DNA of 64,000 nt from W1P20-047 sp045118335 (lineage in GTDB: Bacteria; Actinomycetota; Coriobacteriia; Coriobacteriales; Eggerthellaceae), in NCBI GenBank assembly GCA_045118335.1, contig JBGUXY010000049.1, forward strand, positions 1 to 64,000, given 5' to 3'. Of the stretch, positions 18,554 through 27,187 are shown piece by piece. A program made the translations under genes and the position numbers. Numbering within the stretch: position 1 is the first letter of the stretch; each line of letters opens with the position of its first letter. The notes beneath the pieces were generated by a model, which was given only the letters and a program-made list of their open reading frames with translations, did no database searches and was not told the DNA's origin.

Positions 18554-19432
18554 ATGGAGGCAAGTGTTCTAACGCGGAAGGTCGAACGGCTGTTGGAACA
18601 GTGCGAGGCCAACACGATGACGGTATTCACCAGTGCGGACACGCAGGCGGGAGCGCCGTTGCGCGAAGCGACGGAAGAAGAGCTGGCGCGCGCAGCGCGG
18701 CTGCTTGTCTTCGATGCGCCTCTGGTAGGCGTGTCCAGTGCAGATGACGAGCTGTTTGACCAGTTCAAAAGGCCAGAGGTCATGGGGCCTCATTTCAAGC
18801 ACCCAACCGAGTGGATGGCGGATGCCAAAAGCGTGGTTTCGGTTTTCTTCCCCTTTTCCGAGCAGGTGCGCAAGGGCAATCGAGATGGTGACGAGGCGTC
18901 GCTTGCCTGGCAATATGCCAAGTACTTCGGCACGAAGGTTATAGCATCGGTGTGCCTGGGCCTGTGCTGCGAGCTGGAGGCCGATGGCTGGCAGGCGCTG
19001 ATGCCTTCCGCCTCCAAAGGCTTTGGGTTTACGATGCTCGATTCGGTGCTGGATGGGGAGCCCGATTTGCAGCCGATGGTGTCTTGGTCGGAGCGCCACG
19101 CAGCCTTTGCTTGCGGGCTGGGTACGTTTGGCATATCAAAGGGGCTGATCACGCGGAAGGGCATGGCTGGCCGTTTCGGCAGCATCGTCACCGATGCGCC
19201 CGTTTCCACGACGCCACGCGAATACGAAGATCCCTACGAGTGGTGCTCGCACTGCAATGCATGCATACGCCGCTGCCCTCCCAAAGCCATCAAATCAGAG
19301 GGCCACAAGAACAACAAGCTCTGCCGCGAATGGTGCCTGAAGGTAAACGACGTGTACCACCTTGGCGATGCCTGCGGCAAATGCCAGGTGAAGGTTCCCT
19401 GCGAATACCGTCGCCCCAAGCTGCGTTCCTAG
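18554..19432 (+). CDS. QueG-like 4Fe-4S protein
   Basis: A 292-residue soluble protein with a C-terminal double 4Fe-4S segment (CSHCNACIRRCP, then CREWC and CGKCQVKVPC at about residues 233-285), resembling the ferredoxin part of epoxyqueuosine reductase-type proteins. The N-terminal ~200 residues include KHPTEWMADAKSVVSVFFPF and a segment GLGTFGISKGLITRKGMAGR, which fits the QueG-related cobalamin-binding fold family. Many anaerobes carry several such proteins of unassigned function, so queuosine synthesis should not be assumed. The start has AACGAGGAGG about five bases upstream. It is transcribed toward ppk1, with a shared terminator between them. Confidence 0.75.
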   Translation: MEASVLTRKVERLLEQCEANTMTVFTSADTQAGAPLREATEEELARAARLLVFDAPLVGVSSADDELFDQFKRPEVMGPHFKHPTEWMADAKSVVSVFFPFSEQVRKGNRDGDEASLAWQYAKYFGTKVIASVCLGLCCELEADGWQALMPSASKGFGFTMLDSVLDGEPDLQPMVSWSERHAAFACGLGTFGISKGLITRKGMAGRFGSIVTDAPVSTTPREYEDPYEWCSHCNACIRRCPPKAIKSEGHKNNKLCREWCLKVNDVYHLGDACGKCQVKVPCEYRRPKLRS

Positions 19433-19453
19433 ATTCGACGGGGCTGCCTTGCG

Positions 19454-19493
19454 CGAGAAGGGACTTCTCGTAAGGAGGAGCCGTTCCTTCTTA
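19454..19493. repeat. Tandem hairpins, one with GCCGT loop (copy 3)
   Basis: A small hairpin CGAGAAG-GGA-CTTCTCG (19454-19470) is followed directly by a 9-bp, one-wobble hairpin (19471-19479 with 19485-19493) whose loop is GCCGT. The second hairpin resembles the copy at 10924-10949 in both arm and loop. Confidence 0.6.
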
Positions 19494-19502
19494 TCACATG
19501 AT

Positions 19503-19529
19503 GGGACCCCGCCGTGGCGGGGTCCCTTT
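19503..19529. terminator. Bidirectional terminator between the Fe-S gene and ppk1
   Basis: A perfect 11-bp stem (19503-19513 with 19516-19526) has a two-base loop between two convergent genes. TTT follows on the plus side. It is well placed to stop transcription from both directions. Confidence 0.75.
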
Positions 19530-19550
19530 GCTCGTAGGCTCTGTTCCTGC

Positions 19551-22385
19551 TTACTTGCCGCGATGGAAAAGCTTCCAGAGGAAACCGCGTTTCTTGGGCT
19601 GTTTGGCTTCATGCTTGCCGCCTGCCTTGACGTCGGGTTTCTGCTCAGGCTGGGCTGGGGTTTTGGCAGCGGCCTTGGGCTTTTCCTGCTCGGGGGCAGT
19701 GGCGTCGGGTTCCTGCGGCTTTGCGGGCTCCACGGGTGCCGCTGTGTCTTCGGCAGCTGTTTCGGGCGTCGGGGACTCGACAGGCTCGGGCTGGGGTTCC
19801 GCGATCTCGTCCTGAGCCTGCACCTCTTCGGGTTGGGGTTCCGAGATCTCGTCCTGAACCTGCTCCACATCGGGTTCGGGCTCCGCCTCGGCAGAAGCCT
19901 CTTGTTTCAAGGCTTCTTCGGGGATGAGCTCTTCTTCTACGGCTACTTCCGCGAACGTTTTCGCAGCAGCCCTGATAAAGGGCTTCAGCGCTTCGTCGTC
20001 GGCAGCGGGCATGTTGTGCTGCAGCGCTTCGCGGAAAATCTCCTCCAGGTCGGCGATGGCGGCACGCTCGCGTGCAGCAGCTCTGCGGTCGGCACTCGCA
20101 CGCATGCTCAGCTTGTCGAACGCGCTCTTTTCGGCAAGTTCCTCTTCCAGCGCCGCTTCGGATGCCACCTTGGCTTCCTCGATGAGCACTTCTTGGGCGT
20201 TGAAGAACGTTTCGGTCTCGCGGTCATCGTCGGAGGCAAGGTCATGCAGGTCGGTGAAGGTGCCATCGGGTCGCAGCTCGCGCAGCTTGGCCGTATCTGC
20301 CAGGCACGTGTCGATGTAGTGCATGGCCTTGGCGCGGATTTCCTGCCCAAGCAGCGGCCAGGCAATTTCCACGCGCTTGTCCATATTGCGCGTCATCAGG
20401 TCGGCGCTTGAAAGGAACAGCTGCATGTTGTCATGCGCCCCGAAACCGTAGATGCGACTATGCTCCAGCAGACGGCCGACGATGGAGACCACGCGGATGT
20501 TGTCGGTATAGCCCTCCACTCCCGGCACCAGGCAGCTGATGCCGCGAACCAGCAGCGTGGTGGGCACGCCCGCCTGGCTCGCCTCCGTCAGCTTCTCGAT
20601 GATGTTCTTGTCGGTGATGGAGTTCGTCTTGAAGAACAGGCCGCACGGCAGGCCCTGCTGCGCCAGGTCGATCTGCTTGTCGATGCGCTCGCAGATTTCC
20701 TGCTTGATTTGCAGCGGGGCCACGCGGATGGTCTGGTAGGCGCGCGATGCGCTTTCCATGCCCATGTTCTGGAAGAACACCCTGGCATCGTAGCCGATGT
20801 CGGGGTTGGTGGTAATGAAGCTGAAGTCGGTGTAGAGCCTTGCCGTCTTTTCGTTGTAGTTTCCGGTGCCCAGCTGCGTGATGTACTGAACTCCTTCGGG
20901 AGTGCGGCGCACGATGGAGCAGATCTTGCTGTGCACCTTGTAGTCGTGGAAGCCGTAGATCACGTTGCATCCGGCTTCTTCGAAACGCTGGCTCCAGCGG
21001 ATGTTGTTGCTTTCGTCGAAGCGGGCGCGCAGCTCGAACAGAGCCGTCACGTCCTTTCCGGCGTCGGCGGCGGCGATGAGCGCTTCGGCCAGGTGAGATT
21101 GGCTGGCCAGGCGGTAGAGCGTGATCTTGATGGAAATGACGTCGGGATCGGCTGCAGCTTCGCGCAAAAGCTGCACGAATGGGTCCATGCTCTCGTAGGG
21201 GTAGGACAGCAGCATCTCGCGTTCCTGCACCTGGTCGATCATGCGCTGGTTGTGCCTTACCTCGGCGGGCCATGCCGGGGCGAAGGGCTTGCTGGTCAGC
21301 TCGGCGCGGGTCTTTTCGTCAACCATGCCGGGAAGCGCGAAGGCGAACCCGAGGTCGAACGGCACGCAAGTGGTGTACACCTGGTGCGGTTGCAGGTTCA
21401 AGCGCGAGAGCAGAAACGCGCTTACCGTGGAAGAGAGCTTGCGGCGGCTTTCCAGGCGAACCGGCGCCAGGCGACCGCGCTTCTTCAAGATCTTCTTCAT
21501 GTGCTCGCGGTAGTCTTCTTCGCGCTCGTCGGCGCCTTCGGTGGCGTCAAGGTCGGCATTGCGCGTGACGCATATGATGTTGGTATGCTTCACGGTGTAC
21601 ATCGAGAAGACTTCCGCTACGGCGTTTTCAAGCGCGTCTTCCAGAAGCAGGCAGTTGAAGCCCTCGCCGGGAAGCAGGATCAGACGGTTCGCCTGCTTGG
21701 GCAAGGGGATGATTCCCAACGTCACGCCTTCGGCGCCCAGGTTCTTCAGGCGCTTGCGCTCCTCTTTTTCCAGCTTGCGCTCTTCTTCGGTCATCTCCGA
21801 TTTGCTCTTGGTGGGGGTATCCACCAGGCGCACGATGATGTAGATGTTGCCGCTTTCCAAGTGCGGGAAGGGGTGACGGGCGTTGATGATCTGCGGCTGC
21901 AGGAAGGGCATGACGTTCATGCGCAGCCAGTCTTCCACGAACTTCTTCTGGTCGTCGTCGAGATCGTCGTATTGCCAGCGGTGCACGCCCGCATCGTGGA
22001 GCTTGTCGGCCACGTCGAGGAAGATCTGCTCTTGGATTGGAACAAGCTCGTGGCAGCGCTCGTGAATGGCTTCCAGCTGCTCGGACGGGGTCATGTTCGA
22101 CTTCGTGTCGATGATGTCTTTCTTGAGCAGGGAAAGATCGGTGAGGCTTCCCACGCGCACCATGAAAAACTCTTGCAGGTTCGACGAGAAGATCGATACG
22201 AACTGGAGCCGTTCGAGCAGAGGGACCGAAGGGTCGGCTCCTTGGTCTAAGACGCGCTTGTTGAACTCGAGCCAGGAAAGCTCTCGATTCTGCATGTAAG
22301 GCTTGCGCATGGCCATGCGCTTTGCACGAGCTTCTTCGAGCGCTTCCTGTTCGCCGCTTTCGATGTCGGTCCTTTTGGCCATCAT
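19551..22385 (-). CDS. ppk1: Polyphosphate kinase 1 with long C-terminal extension
   Basis: A 944-residue PPK1, which reversibly transfers the ATP gamma-phosphate to polyphosphate. The usual four domains occupy about residues 30-700: the N domain begins at NRELSWLEFNKRVL, and the phospholipase-D-like catalytic part shows KVHSKIC (the probable phosphohistidine site) and GTGNYNEKTARLY. Family members normally end near residue 700. This one continues for about 235 residues with a helical, acidic stretch. Imperfect repeats of the DEI(S/A)EPQPE type and a Pro/Ala/Glu/Lys linker come next. The last residues are a basic, aromatic tail (KKRGFLWKLFHRGK). The tail could bind membrane or nucleic acid, which is inference. 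AAAGGAGG precedes the ATG. It is divergent from the PPK2 gene. Confidence 0.93.
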   Translation of the reverse strand: MMAKRTDIESGEQEALEEARAKRMAMRKPYMQNRELSWLEFNKRVLDQGADPSVPLLERLQFVSIFSSNLQEFFMVRVGSLTDLSLLKKDIIDTKSNMTPSEQLEAIHERCHELVPIQEQIFLDVADKLHDAGVHRWQYDDLDDDQKKFVEDWLRMNVMPFLQPQIINARHPFPHLESGNIYIIVRLVDTPTKSKSEMTEEERKLEKEERKRLKNLGAEGVTLGIIPLPKQANRLILLPGEGFNCLLLEDALENAVAEVFSMYTVKHTNIICVTRNADLDATEGADEREEDYREHMKKILKKRGRLAPVRLESRRKLSSTVSAFLLSRLNLQPHQVYTTCVPFDLGFAFALPGMVDEKTRAELTSKPFAPAWPAEVRHNQRMIDQVQEREMLLSYPYESMDPFVQLLREAAADPDVISIKITLYRLASQSHLAEALIAAADAGKDVTALFELRARFDESNNIRWSQRFEEAGCNVIYGFHDYKVHSKICSIVRRTPEGVQYITQLGTGNYNEKTARLYTDFSFITTNPDIGYDARVFFQNMGMESASRAYQTIRVAPLQIKQEICERIDKQIDLAQQGLPCGLFFKTNSITDKNIIEKLTEASQAGVPTTLLVRGISCLVPGVEGYTDNIRVVSIVGRLLEHSRIYGFGAHDNMQLFLSSADLMTRNMDKRVEIAWPLLGQEIRAKAMHYIDTCLADTAKLRELRPDGTFTDLHDLASDDDRETETFFNAQEVLIEEAKVASEAALEEELAEKSAFDKLSMRASADRRAAARERAAIADLEEIFREALQHNMPAADDEALKPFIRAAAKTFAEVAVEEELIPEEALKQEASAEAEPEPDVEQVQDEISEPQPEEVQAQDEIAEPQPEPVESPTPETAAEDTAAPVEPAKPQEPDATAPEQEKPKAAAKTPAQPEQKPDVKAGGKHEAKQPKKRGFLWKLFHRGK

Positions 22386-22458
22386 CGTGCATATCCTCCT
22401 TTAAGCTGCGTTTGCCTGACTGTGTGAGCGCCAATGGCGCGGTAGTAAACGAACGGGG

Positions 22459-22486
22459 CTGACGCAAAAAGACGAATTTGCGTCAG
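22459..22486. promoter_or_regulatory. Operator-like inverted repeat in the polyphosphate locus
   Basis: CTGACGCAAA (22459-22468) and TTTGCGTCAG (22477-22486) are perfect inverted arms 8 bases apart, spanning about two and a half helical turns. The repeat lies directly upstream of TATAAT at 22492-22497, so a bound dimer would cover the -35 region of the rightward promoter. It may act on both divergent genes. Confidence 0.55.
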
Positions 22487-22491
22487 TTGTT

Positions 22492-22497
22492 TATAAT
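22492..22497 (+). promoter_or_regulatory. Candidate -10 box (TATAAT)
   Basis: A consensus TATAAT with no good -35 at 16-18 bases. The inverted repeat occupies that position, which would fit activator dependence or repression. Its leader to the PPK2 start would be about 255 bases, which is long. Confidence 0.4.
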
Positions 22498-22758
22498 ACC
22501 TGACATTATCGCGAAAATCTTTCGGCAATCCTCAGAATGCCTGCATATATGCCAATTTGACAAAAATGAGACGAATGCCTTTACACGACGCCTGTGCATG
22601 AGGTCGAAGGGGGCTTTCTGGCTGATGCGAAGGGGGGGTGCTCCATTTGAAAAAAAGGGCGAAGAGGGGTACCCTTATACATCATTGGCAGCCATTCGCC
22701 GACATGGTTTTGCAAGCTTTTGCAGAGGCTGGCGGCATCCCAACAGGGAGGAGCATCC

Positions 22759-24429
22759 ATGCTCAACAAACTTGATTTCGATGTAGCCCCAATCACCAAA
22801 GAAGAGTACAAATCTGTCCATGACGAATTGGTCGACAAGCTGATCGTGCTTCAGCAGCAAGCGCACTCCAAGGGCATCGGTTTGGTGGTCTTGTTCGAGG
22901 GATGGAACGGCGCCGGGCGCGGCGGACGCATTTCCGATTTGCTCTACAAGCTCGACGCACGCCACACGTCTGTGCACGTGACCGAGAAATACGACGTGAA
23001 GAACGCCAAGCGCTTCCGCAAGATGGGCCAAGGCGTTACCGACTACTACCCCGAACTGCAGGAATTCTGGGAATCGCTCAACATGCGCGGCAACATGACC
23101 ATCTATTGCCGCGGTTGGTACGATATGGCTGTAAGCAAGCTGTTCCATGCAACTTCGAAAGAAGAAGCCAAAGACATCTTCGAAAAGTCGGTGAAGTCGT
23201 TTGAGAGCTTCGAGCGTCAGCTCACCGCCGACGGTTACATCGTGGTGAAGTTCTTCCTGCACATCTCGAAGAAGACCCAGTCCCGCCGCCTGAAGGCCCT
23301 GGGCAAGAACAGCGCCACCTCCTGGCGTTTGGAGCCCGGCGCCTTGGGCCGCCTGGACGACTACGACGATTACTACAAGATCTTCGATAGCATGCTCTCG
23401 AGCACGAACTTCCCCAATGCCCAGTGGGTGCTCGTGAACGCCGAAGACCGCAGGCGCAGCAACCTCACCATCGCGCGGACGCTCGTGACCGCGCTCGACG
23501 AAGCCGTGAACCGCAGCGCCGACCCCGAGGCCGTTGCCGCCGCCGCCAAGGCCGCTGCGAACTCTGCGGGCCAGGCAGAGCGTGACGAAACCGACGAGCG
23601 CACTCGCACGCCCGAAGAGCAGGCCGCTGTTCGCGAGCGCAACGAGGCCATTGCCCAGGTTCAGGCAGCTGCAGCCCCCAAGTCCTCGCGGTTCAAGATC
23701 GAGCCCGACTATCCCACCTTGAAGGGCGTGGATTATCACCTGCGTTTGGACCCCGATGCCTACAAGCAGGAGCTCAAGCGGGAGCAGAAGAGGCTCTACG
23801 AGCTCGAGCTGGAGATGTACCTGAAGCGCGTGCCCCTTATCATCATGTACGAGGGACAGGATGCTGCCGGCAAGGGCGGTTCGATCAAGCGCGTGGCACA
23901 GGCGCTCGATGCGCGTAGCTACACCATCATTCCAAGTCCGGCGCCCACCAAGCCCGAATTGCTGCACCCGTTCCTGTGGCGATACTGGACGCGCCTGCCG
24001 AAGGCGGGTCATGTGGGCATTTTCGACCGGAGCTGGTATGGCCGCGTGCTCGTCGAGCGCGTCGAGGGCTTTGCGAGCCCAGGCGAGTGGGGACGTGCAT
24101 ATGACGAAATCAACGAGTTCGAACGCGATTTGGTGGACTGGGGTGCCATCTTGCTGAAGTTCTGGGTGGAAATCGACCGAGACGAGCAGCTCAACCGCTT
24201 CAACGCCCGGGCGCTCGACCCATCGAAGCAGTGGAAGATTACCGAGGAAGACTGGCGCAACCGCGACAAGTATCCACAGTATCGCGAAGCCGTGGAAGAC
24301 ATGTTCCGCCTGACCTCCACCGAGTTTGCCCCGTGGATTATCCTCGAGAGCAACGACAAGCGCTATGCTCGCATCAAGGCCCTGAAGATCATCAACAGCG
24401 CGCTCGAGAAGCGCTTGCACGGCGAATAG
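22759..24429 (+). CDS. Two-domain PPK2 family polyphosphate:AMP phosphotransferase
   Basis: A 556-residue protein made of two PPK2 P-loop domains in tandem, the architecture of polyphosphate:AMP phosphotransferase (Pap), which makes ADP from AMP and polyphosphate. The first domain has FEGWNGAGRGGR (about residue 42) and YCRGWYDMA. The second has YEGQDAAGKGGSIKR (about 365), FDRSWYGRVLVERVEG and WRNRDKYPQY. The Walker Lys is present only in the second domain; the first has Arg there, suggesting it is the less active or structural half. An Ala-rich linker (about 255-290) joins them. The start is fixed by AGGGAGGAGC. It is divergent from ppk1, so synthesis and use of polyphosphate sit at one locus. 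Confidence 0.88.
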   Translation: MLNKLDFDVAPITKEEYKSVHDELVDKLIVLQQQAHSKGIGLVVLFEGWNGAGRGGRISDLLYKLDARHTSVHVTEKYDVKNAKRFRKMGQGVTDYYPELQEFWESLNMRGNMTIYCRGWYDMAVSKLFHATSKEEAKDIFEKSVKSFESFERQLTADGYIVVKFFLHISKKTQSRRLKALGKNSATSWRLEPGALGRLDDYDDYYKIFDSMLSSTNFPNAQWVLVNAEDRRRSNLTIARTLVTALDEAVNRSADPEAVAAAAKAAANSAGQAERDETDERTRTPEEQAAVRERNEAIAQVQAAAAPKSSRFKIEPDYPTLKGVDYHLRLDPDAYKQELKREQKRLYELELEMYLKRVPLIIMYEGQDAAGKGGSIKRVAQALDARSYTIIPSPAPTKPELLHPFLWRYWTRLPKAGHVGIFDRSWYGRVLVERVEGFASPGEWGRAYDEINEFERDLVDWGAILLKFWVEIDRDEQLNRFNARALDPSKQWKITEEDWRNRDKYPQYREAVEDMFRLTSTEFAPWIILESNDKRYARIKALKIINSALEKRLHGE

Positions 24430-24447
24430 CCATATCGCGTGTATGTA

Positions 24448-24476
24448 CAGGGCGCCCGCATCGAGCGGGCGCCCTG
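24448..24476 (+). terminator. Stem-loop after the PPK2 gene
   Basis: A perfect 12-bp G/C-rich stem (24448-24459 with 24465-24476) with loop ATCGA, 19 bases after the stop codon. There is no T-run, but position and stability support a terminator. Confidence 0.65.
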
Positions 24477-24679
24477 ACTATGAGCAACGCTATATGCGAA
24501 TTCTGCAACGTCGCCATGCGATGGATTCCGGCGCCCGCTGGTCTTTGCGTACATGTCTGGAATAGTGCTGATTAGCCACACATTGGTGTCAGCTGGGCAG
24601 GTCATGCGGGTTTTATGATAGTCTCTTCAAGATGCGTGTGGCGCACGCGCGCTGCGGTCGGTTTGCGAGAAAGGCACAT

Positions 24680-25546
24680 ATGGCCAGGAGTGGAAACAGG
24701 TCCGGAGGGAGCGGCTGGCGTGTCGTGTTCTGGATCTCGATGATCGTGTGCTTGGCGGCGGTTTCGGCGCTTGGCTTCATCTTGTACTCCTATTGGTCTG
24801 CCAGCCATGGTTACGAGCAGATAGCCGATGTGGCGTTTTCCGCCGACGATGTTGCCGCCGGTTCCGTGGATGCCACCACCCTTGGCGAGATGACGGTCGA
24901 CTGGGATTACCTTCGCTCCATCAACCCCGATGTGGTGGCCTGGGTCTACATGCCCGGTACCGCCATCAACTATCCCGTCGTGCACACGACCGACAACGAC
25001 AAGTACCTGCAGATGGATTTCAACCAGCAGAATGGTTTTTCGGCCCGTTGCGGCACCATTTTCCTCGATTGCGCGAACGATGGGGGGTTCACGGACGCGA
25101 ACAGCGTGCTATATGGCCACCATATGAACGACGGGTCCATGTTCGCCGCCATTTCCAAGCAGCTTCCCGACAATGACGAGTTCAACACTCACCGTACCAT
25201 CTACGTGCTCACACCGGAGGCGAATTACCAATGCGAGACCTTCGCCTTGGTGATAACCGACGGTTACGAGGCCATCGTCTCGACCAATTTCGAAAGCGAA
25301 GACGAGCGTGTGGGCTACATCTTGGACAAGGAAGCCCGCAGCGTGGTCTCTCCCAGCGAAGGAATGCCCGACCCGACCCAGATAACGAAGCTTTTCACGT
25401 TTTCCACCTGCGATTACAATAGGGAAAACGGACGCGCCATCCTGTTCTCGCAGGTAGTGAACACAGCGACACCTGGCTCGGAAGGCGGCGTTGAGGTGTC
25501 GGAGGGCGACTTGGCAACCATGCAAGACGCAGCTGAAGCTGCTTAA
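24680..25546 (+). CDS. Class B sortase
   Basis: A 288-residue membrane-anchored transpeptidase. One hydrophobic helix lies near the N-terminus (about residues 15-37). The extracellular sortase barrel follows, with the catalytic His in YGHHMNDGSMF (about 150), the catalytic Cys in FSTCDY (about 242) and Arg in NGRAILFS (about 250). The spacing and the YGHHM motif point to class B, which in many Gram-positive bacteria joins pilin subunits or anchors haem-uptake proteins. No substrate gene is adjacent. An SPKTG-bearing SpaA-type protein lies at the far end of the window. GAAAGG supports the ATG at 24680, and the open frame upstream has no signal. Confidence 0.88.
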   Translation: MARSGNRSGGSGWRVVFWISMIVCLAAVSALGFILYSYWSASHGYEQIADVAFSADDVAAGSVDATTLGEMTVDWDYLRSINPDVVAWVYMPGTAINYPVVHTTDNDKYLQMDFNQQNGFSARCGTIFLDCANDGGFTDANSVLYGHHMNDGSMFAAISKQLPDNDEFNTHRTIYVLTPEANYQCETFALVITDGYEAIVSTNFESEDERVGYILDKEARSVVSPSEGMPDPTQITKLFTFSTCDYNRENGRAILFSQVVNTATPGSEGGVEVSEGDLATMQDAAEAA

Positions 25547-25632
25547 GAGGCCACGTATCCAGGAGTGCAGACCCAAACCTTCCATGCAAAGACCCACGTA
25601 CCACCGGACATCGATTCAAAGGAGTTCCAGCC

Positions 25633-26865
25633 ATGATCGAGAGAATCCACGTCAGCGCGGCATCGGCCGAAGACGCACCCGTGCCTCCCAAGTGGATGAG
25701 AGACGAACAGGTAACCTATGCCCAAGCGGGCGTGGACACGGCTGAGGGCGCGCGTGCCGTTGATGCCATCAAAGCTAGCGTGCACTCCACCTACCGTGAC
25801 GAGGTCGTAGGCGACATCGGGGGATTCGGGGGGTTGTTCAGCATAGCCGCCGCCAAGGACATGGAAGAGCCGCTGCTGGTGTCTGGAACCGATGGGGTGG
25901 GTACCAAGCTGCAGGTGGCGAAGCTGGCTGGCAAGCACGATACGGTAGGCATCGACCTGGTTGCCATGTGCGTGAACGACATCTTGGCATCGGGTGCCGA
26001 GCCGCTGTTCTTTCTCGACTACATCGCCATCGGGAAGTTGCGCAGCGAAGCCGTGGCGGAAATCGTCGAGGGAATCGCAGAGGGCTGCCGTCAGGCAGGT
26101 TGTGCTCTTATTGGCGGCGAGATGGCCGAGCATCCCGGCGTGATGGATCCCGACGAATACGACCTTTCCGGCTTCACCGTGGGCATCGTTGATCGTGCGA
26201 AGATGCTTAATCCGGCAAGCGTGCGCGAAGGGGACGTGTTGCTGGGTTTGGCGTCGAGCGGCTTGCATTCCAATGGGTATTCGCTTGCCCGCAAGGTATG
26301 CGTCGAGGGCCGAACCCACTACGAGCTGCGTTTGGAGCGAGAATGCCTTGGCGGCCGTAGCGTGCAGGATGCCATGCTCGAGCCCACGCGCATCTACGTG
26401 AAGCCCGTGCTGCAGGCGTTGCGTGCTCATGCGGGAAAGGTGCATGCCTTGGCGCACATCACCGGTGGCGGCATCACCGAAAACCTGAACCGTGCGCTGC
26501 CCAAGGTGCTTGATGCACAGGTCGATGTGGGAAGCTGGACCATGGAGCCCATCATCCCGTTCGTGTGCAAGGCAGCGCGTCTTTCCGAGGACGAGGCTCT
26601 GAAGACGTTCAACATGGGTATCGGCATGGTGCTCATCGTCGAGGCCGAAGCTGCCGAAGTCGTGAAGGCAACTCTCGAGGAAGCCGGCGAGCAGGTGTTC
26701 AGTATCGGGCGAATCGTGCCAGGTTCGGGCGAAGTGGCCTACACGAACAAGGCGGCCCTGTTCCCAGAGCTTGCTCCCGAGAACACGAAGCCGGAGATAA
26801 AGGCGCCTCCGGCAGAGGAGCGCACACAGGACCGCGACGTGTTCTACGAGGAAGACGTAGACTAG
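25633..26865 (+). CDS. purM: Phosphoribosylformylglycinamidine cyclo-ligase (AIR synthetase)
   Basis: A 410-residue PurM catalysing ATP-dependent closure of FGAM to AIR in purine synthesis. Recognisable stretches are YAQAGVD, IGGFGGLF, VSGTDGVGTKL, GIDLVAMCVNDI, GCALIGGEMAEHPG and HITGGGITENL. The usual length is about 345 residues. This one has a ~25-residue N-terminal extension and an acidic, Pro-rich C-terminal tail of ~40 residues. AAAGGAG precedes the start. purN lies downstream in the same direction but is separated by the large inverted repeat, so co-transcription through that structure is uncertain. Confidence 0.95.
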   Translation: MIERIHVSAASAEDAPVPPKWMRDEQVTYAQAGVDTAEGARAVDAIKASVHSTYRDEVVGDIGGFGGLFSIAAAKDMEEPLLVSGTDGVGTKLQVAKLAGKHDTVGIDLVAMCVNDILASGAEPLFFLDYIAIGKLRSEAVAEIVEGIAEGCRQAGCALIGGEMAEHPGVMDPDEYDLSGFTVGIVDRAKMLNPASVREGDVLLGLASSGLHSNGYSLARKVCVEGRTHYELRLERECLGGRSVQDAMLEPTRIYVKPVLQALRAHAGKVHALAHITGGGITENLNRALPKVLDAQVDVGSWTMEPIIPFVCKAARLSEDEALKTFNMGIGMVLIVEAEAAEVVKATLEEAGEQVFSIGRIVPGSGEVAYTNKAALFPELAPENTKPEIKAPPAEERTQDRDVFYEEDVD

Positions 26866-26873
26866 CGTATTGT

Positions 26874-27163
26874 GGCCGCGTCAGCGGTTGCCGGCGGTTG
26901 CCAGCGGGGACGCTCCGGCGCCAGCGTGCCAGCGGGGTGCGAGCGTGCCAGGGGGGTGCCAGGGGGGGGTGCCAGGGCGGACACTCCAAATGTCTCGCCG
27001 TTGAAGCTGAGAAACAGGGATGAGTTAGTAGCCTAACGGCGAGACATTTGGAGTGTCCCCCCTGGCACCCCCCCCTGGCACCCCGCTGGCACGCTGGCAC
27101 CCCGCTGGCACGCTGGCGCCGGAGCGTCCCCGCTGGCAACCGCCGGCAACCGCTGACGCGGCC
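26874..27163. repeat. 129-bp near-perfect inverted repeat between purM and purN
   Basis: The arms 26874-27002 and 27035-27163, each 129 bases, are reverse complements with only a few mismatches, around a 32-base loop (27003-27034). Within each arm are several TGGCACC units and the core ACATTTGGAGTGTCC, also present at 50-70. The element fills nearly the whole 322-base gap, and as RNA it would fold into a very long hairpin. It contains open frames in several phases, but these follow from the repeat composition and are not believable genes. Confidence 0.9.
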
Positions 27164-27187
27164 ATTGCAAAGAGAAAGGATGCTGCC

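Larger units (their letters stand above)
22386..22758. other. Shared control region of ppk1 and the PPK2 gene
   Basis: This is the 373-base divergent gap. It contains a 10-bp perfect inverted repeat at 22459-22486 and a consensus TATAAT just beyond it toward the PPK2 gene. There is also a small palindrome GGGTACCC at 22668-22675. No further coding frame is convincing. Confidence 0.6.

Noticed and set aside
20433..22250. 600-codon plus-strand frame opposite ppk1
   Set aside because: A shadow of the ppk1 coding strand; composition and lack of motifs show it is not a gene. Similar long antisense frames over proA, ettA and the PPK2 gene were rejected for the same reason.
22653..22681. Promoter TTGAAA / TATACA before the PPK2 gene
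   Set aside because: Spacing is 23 bases, too long for a normal sigma-70-type promoter.
27053..27187. Longer N-terminus for purN
   Set aside because: The extra codons are the TGGCACC repeat read as Pro/Ala/Trp-rich protein; family homology and the ribosome binding site start at 27188.
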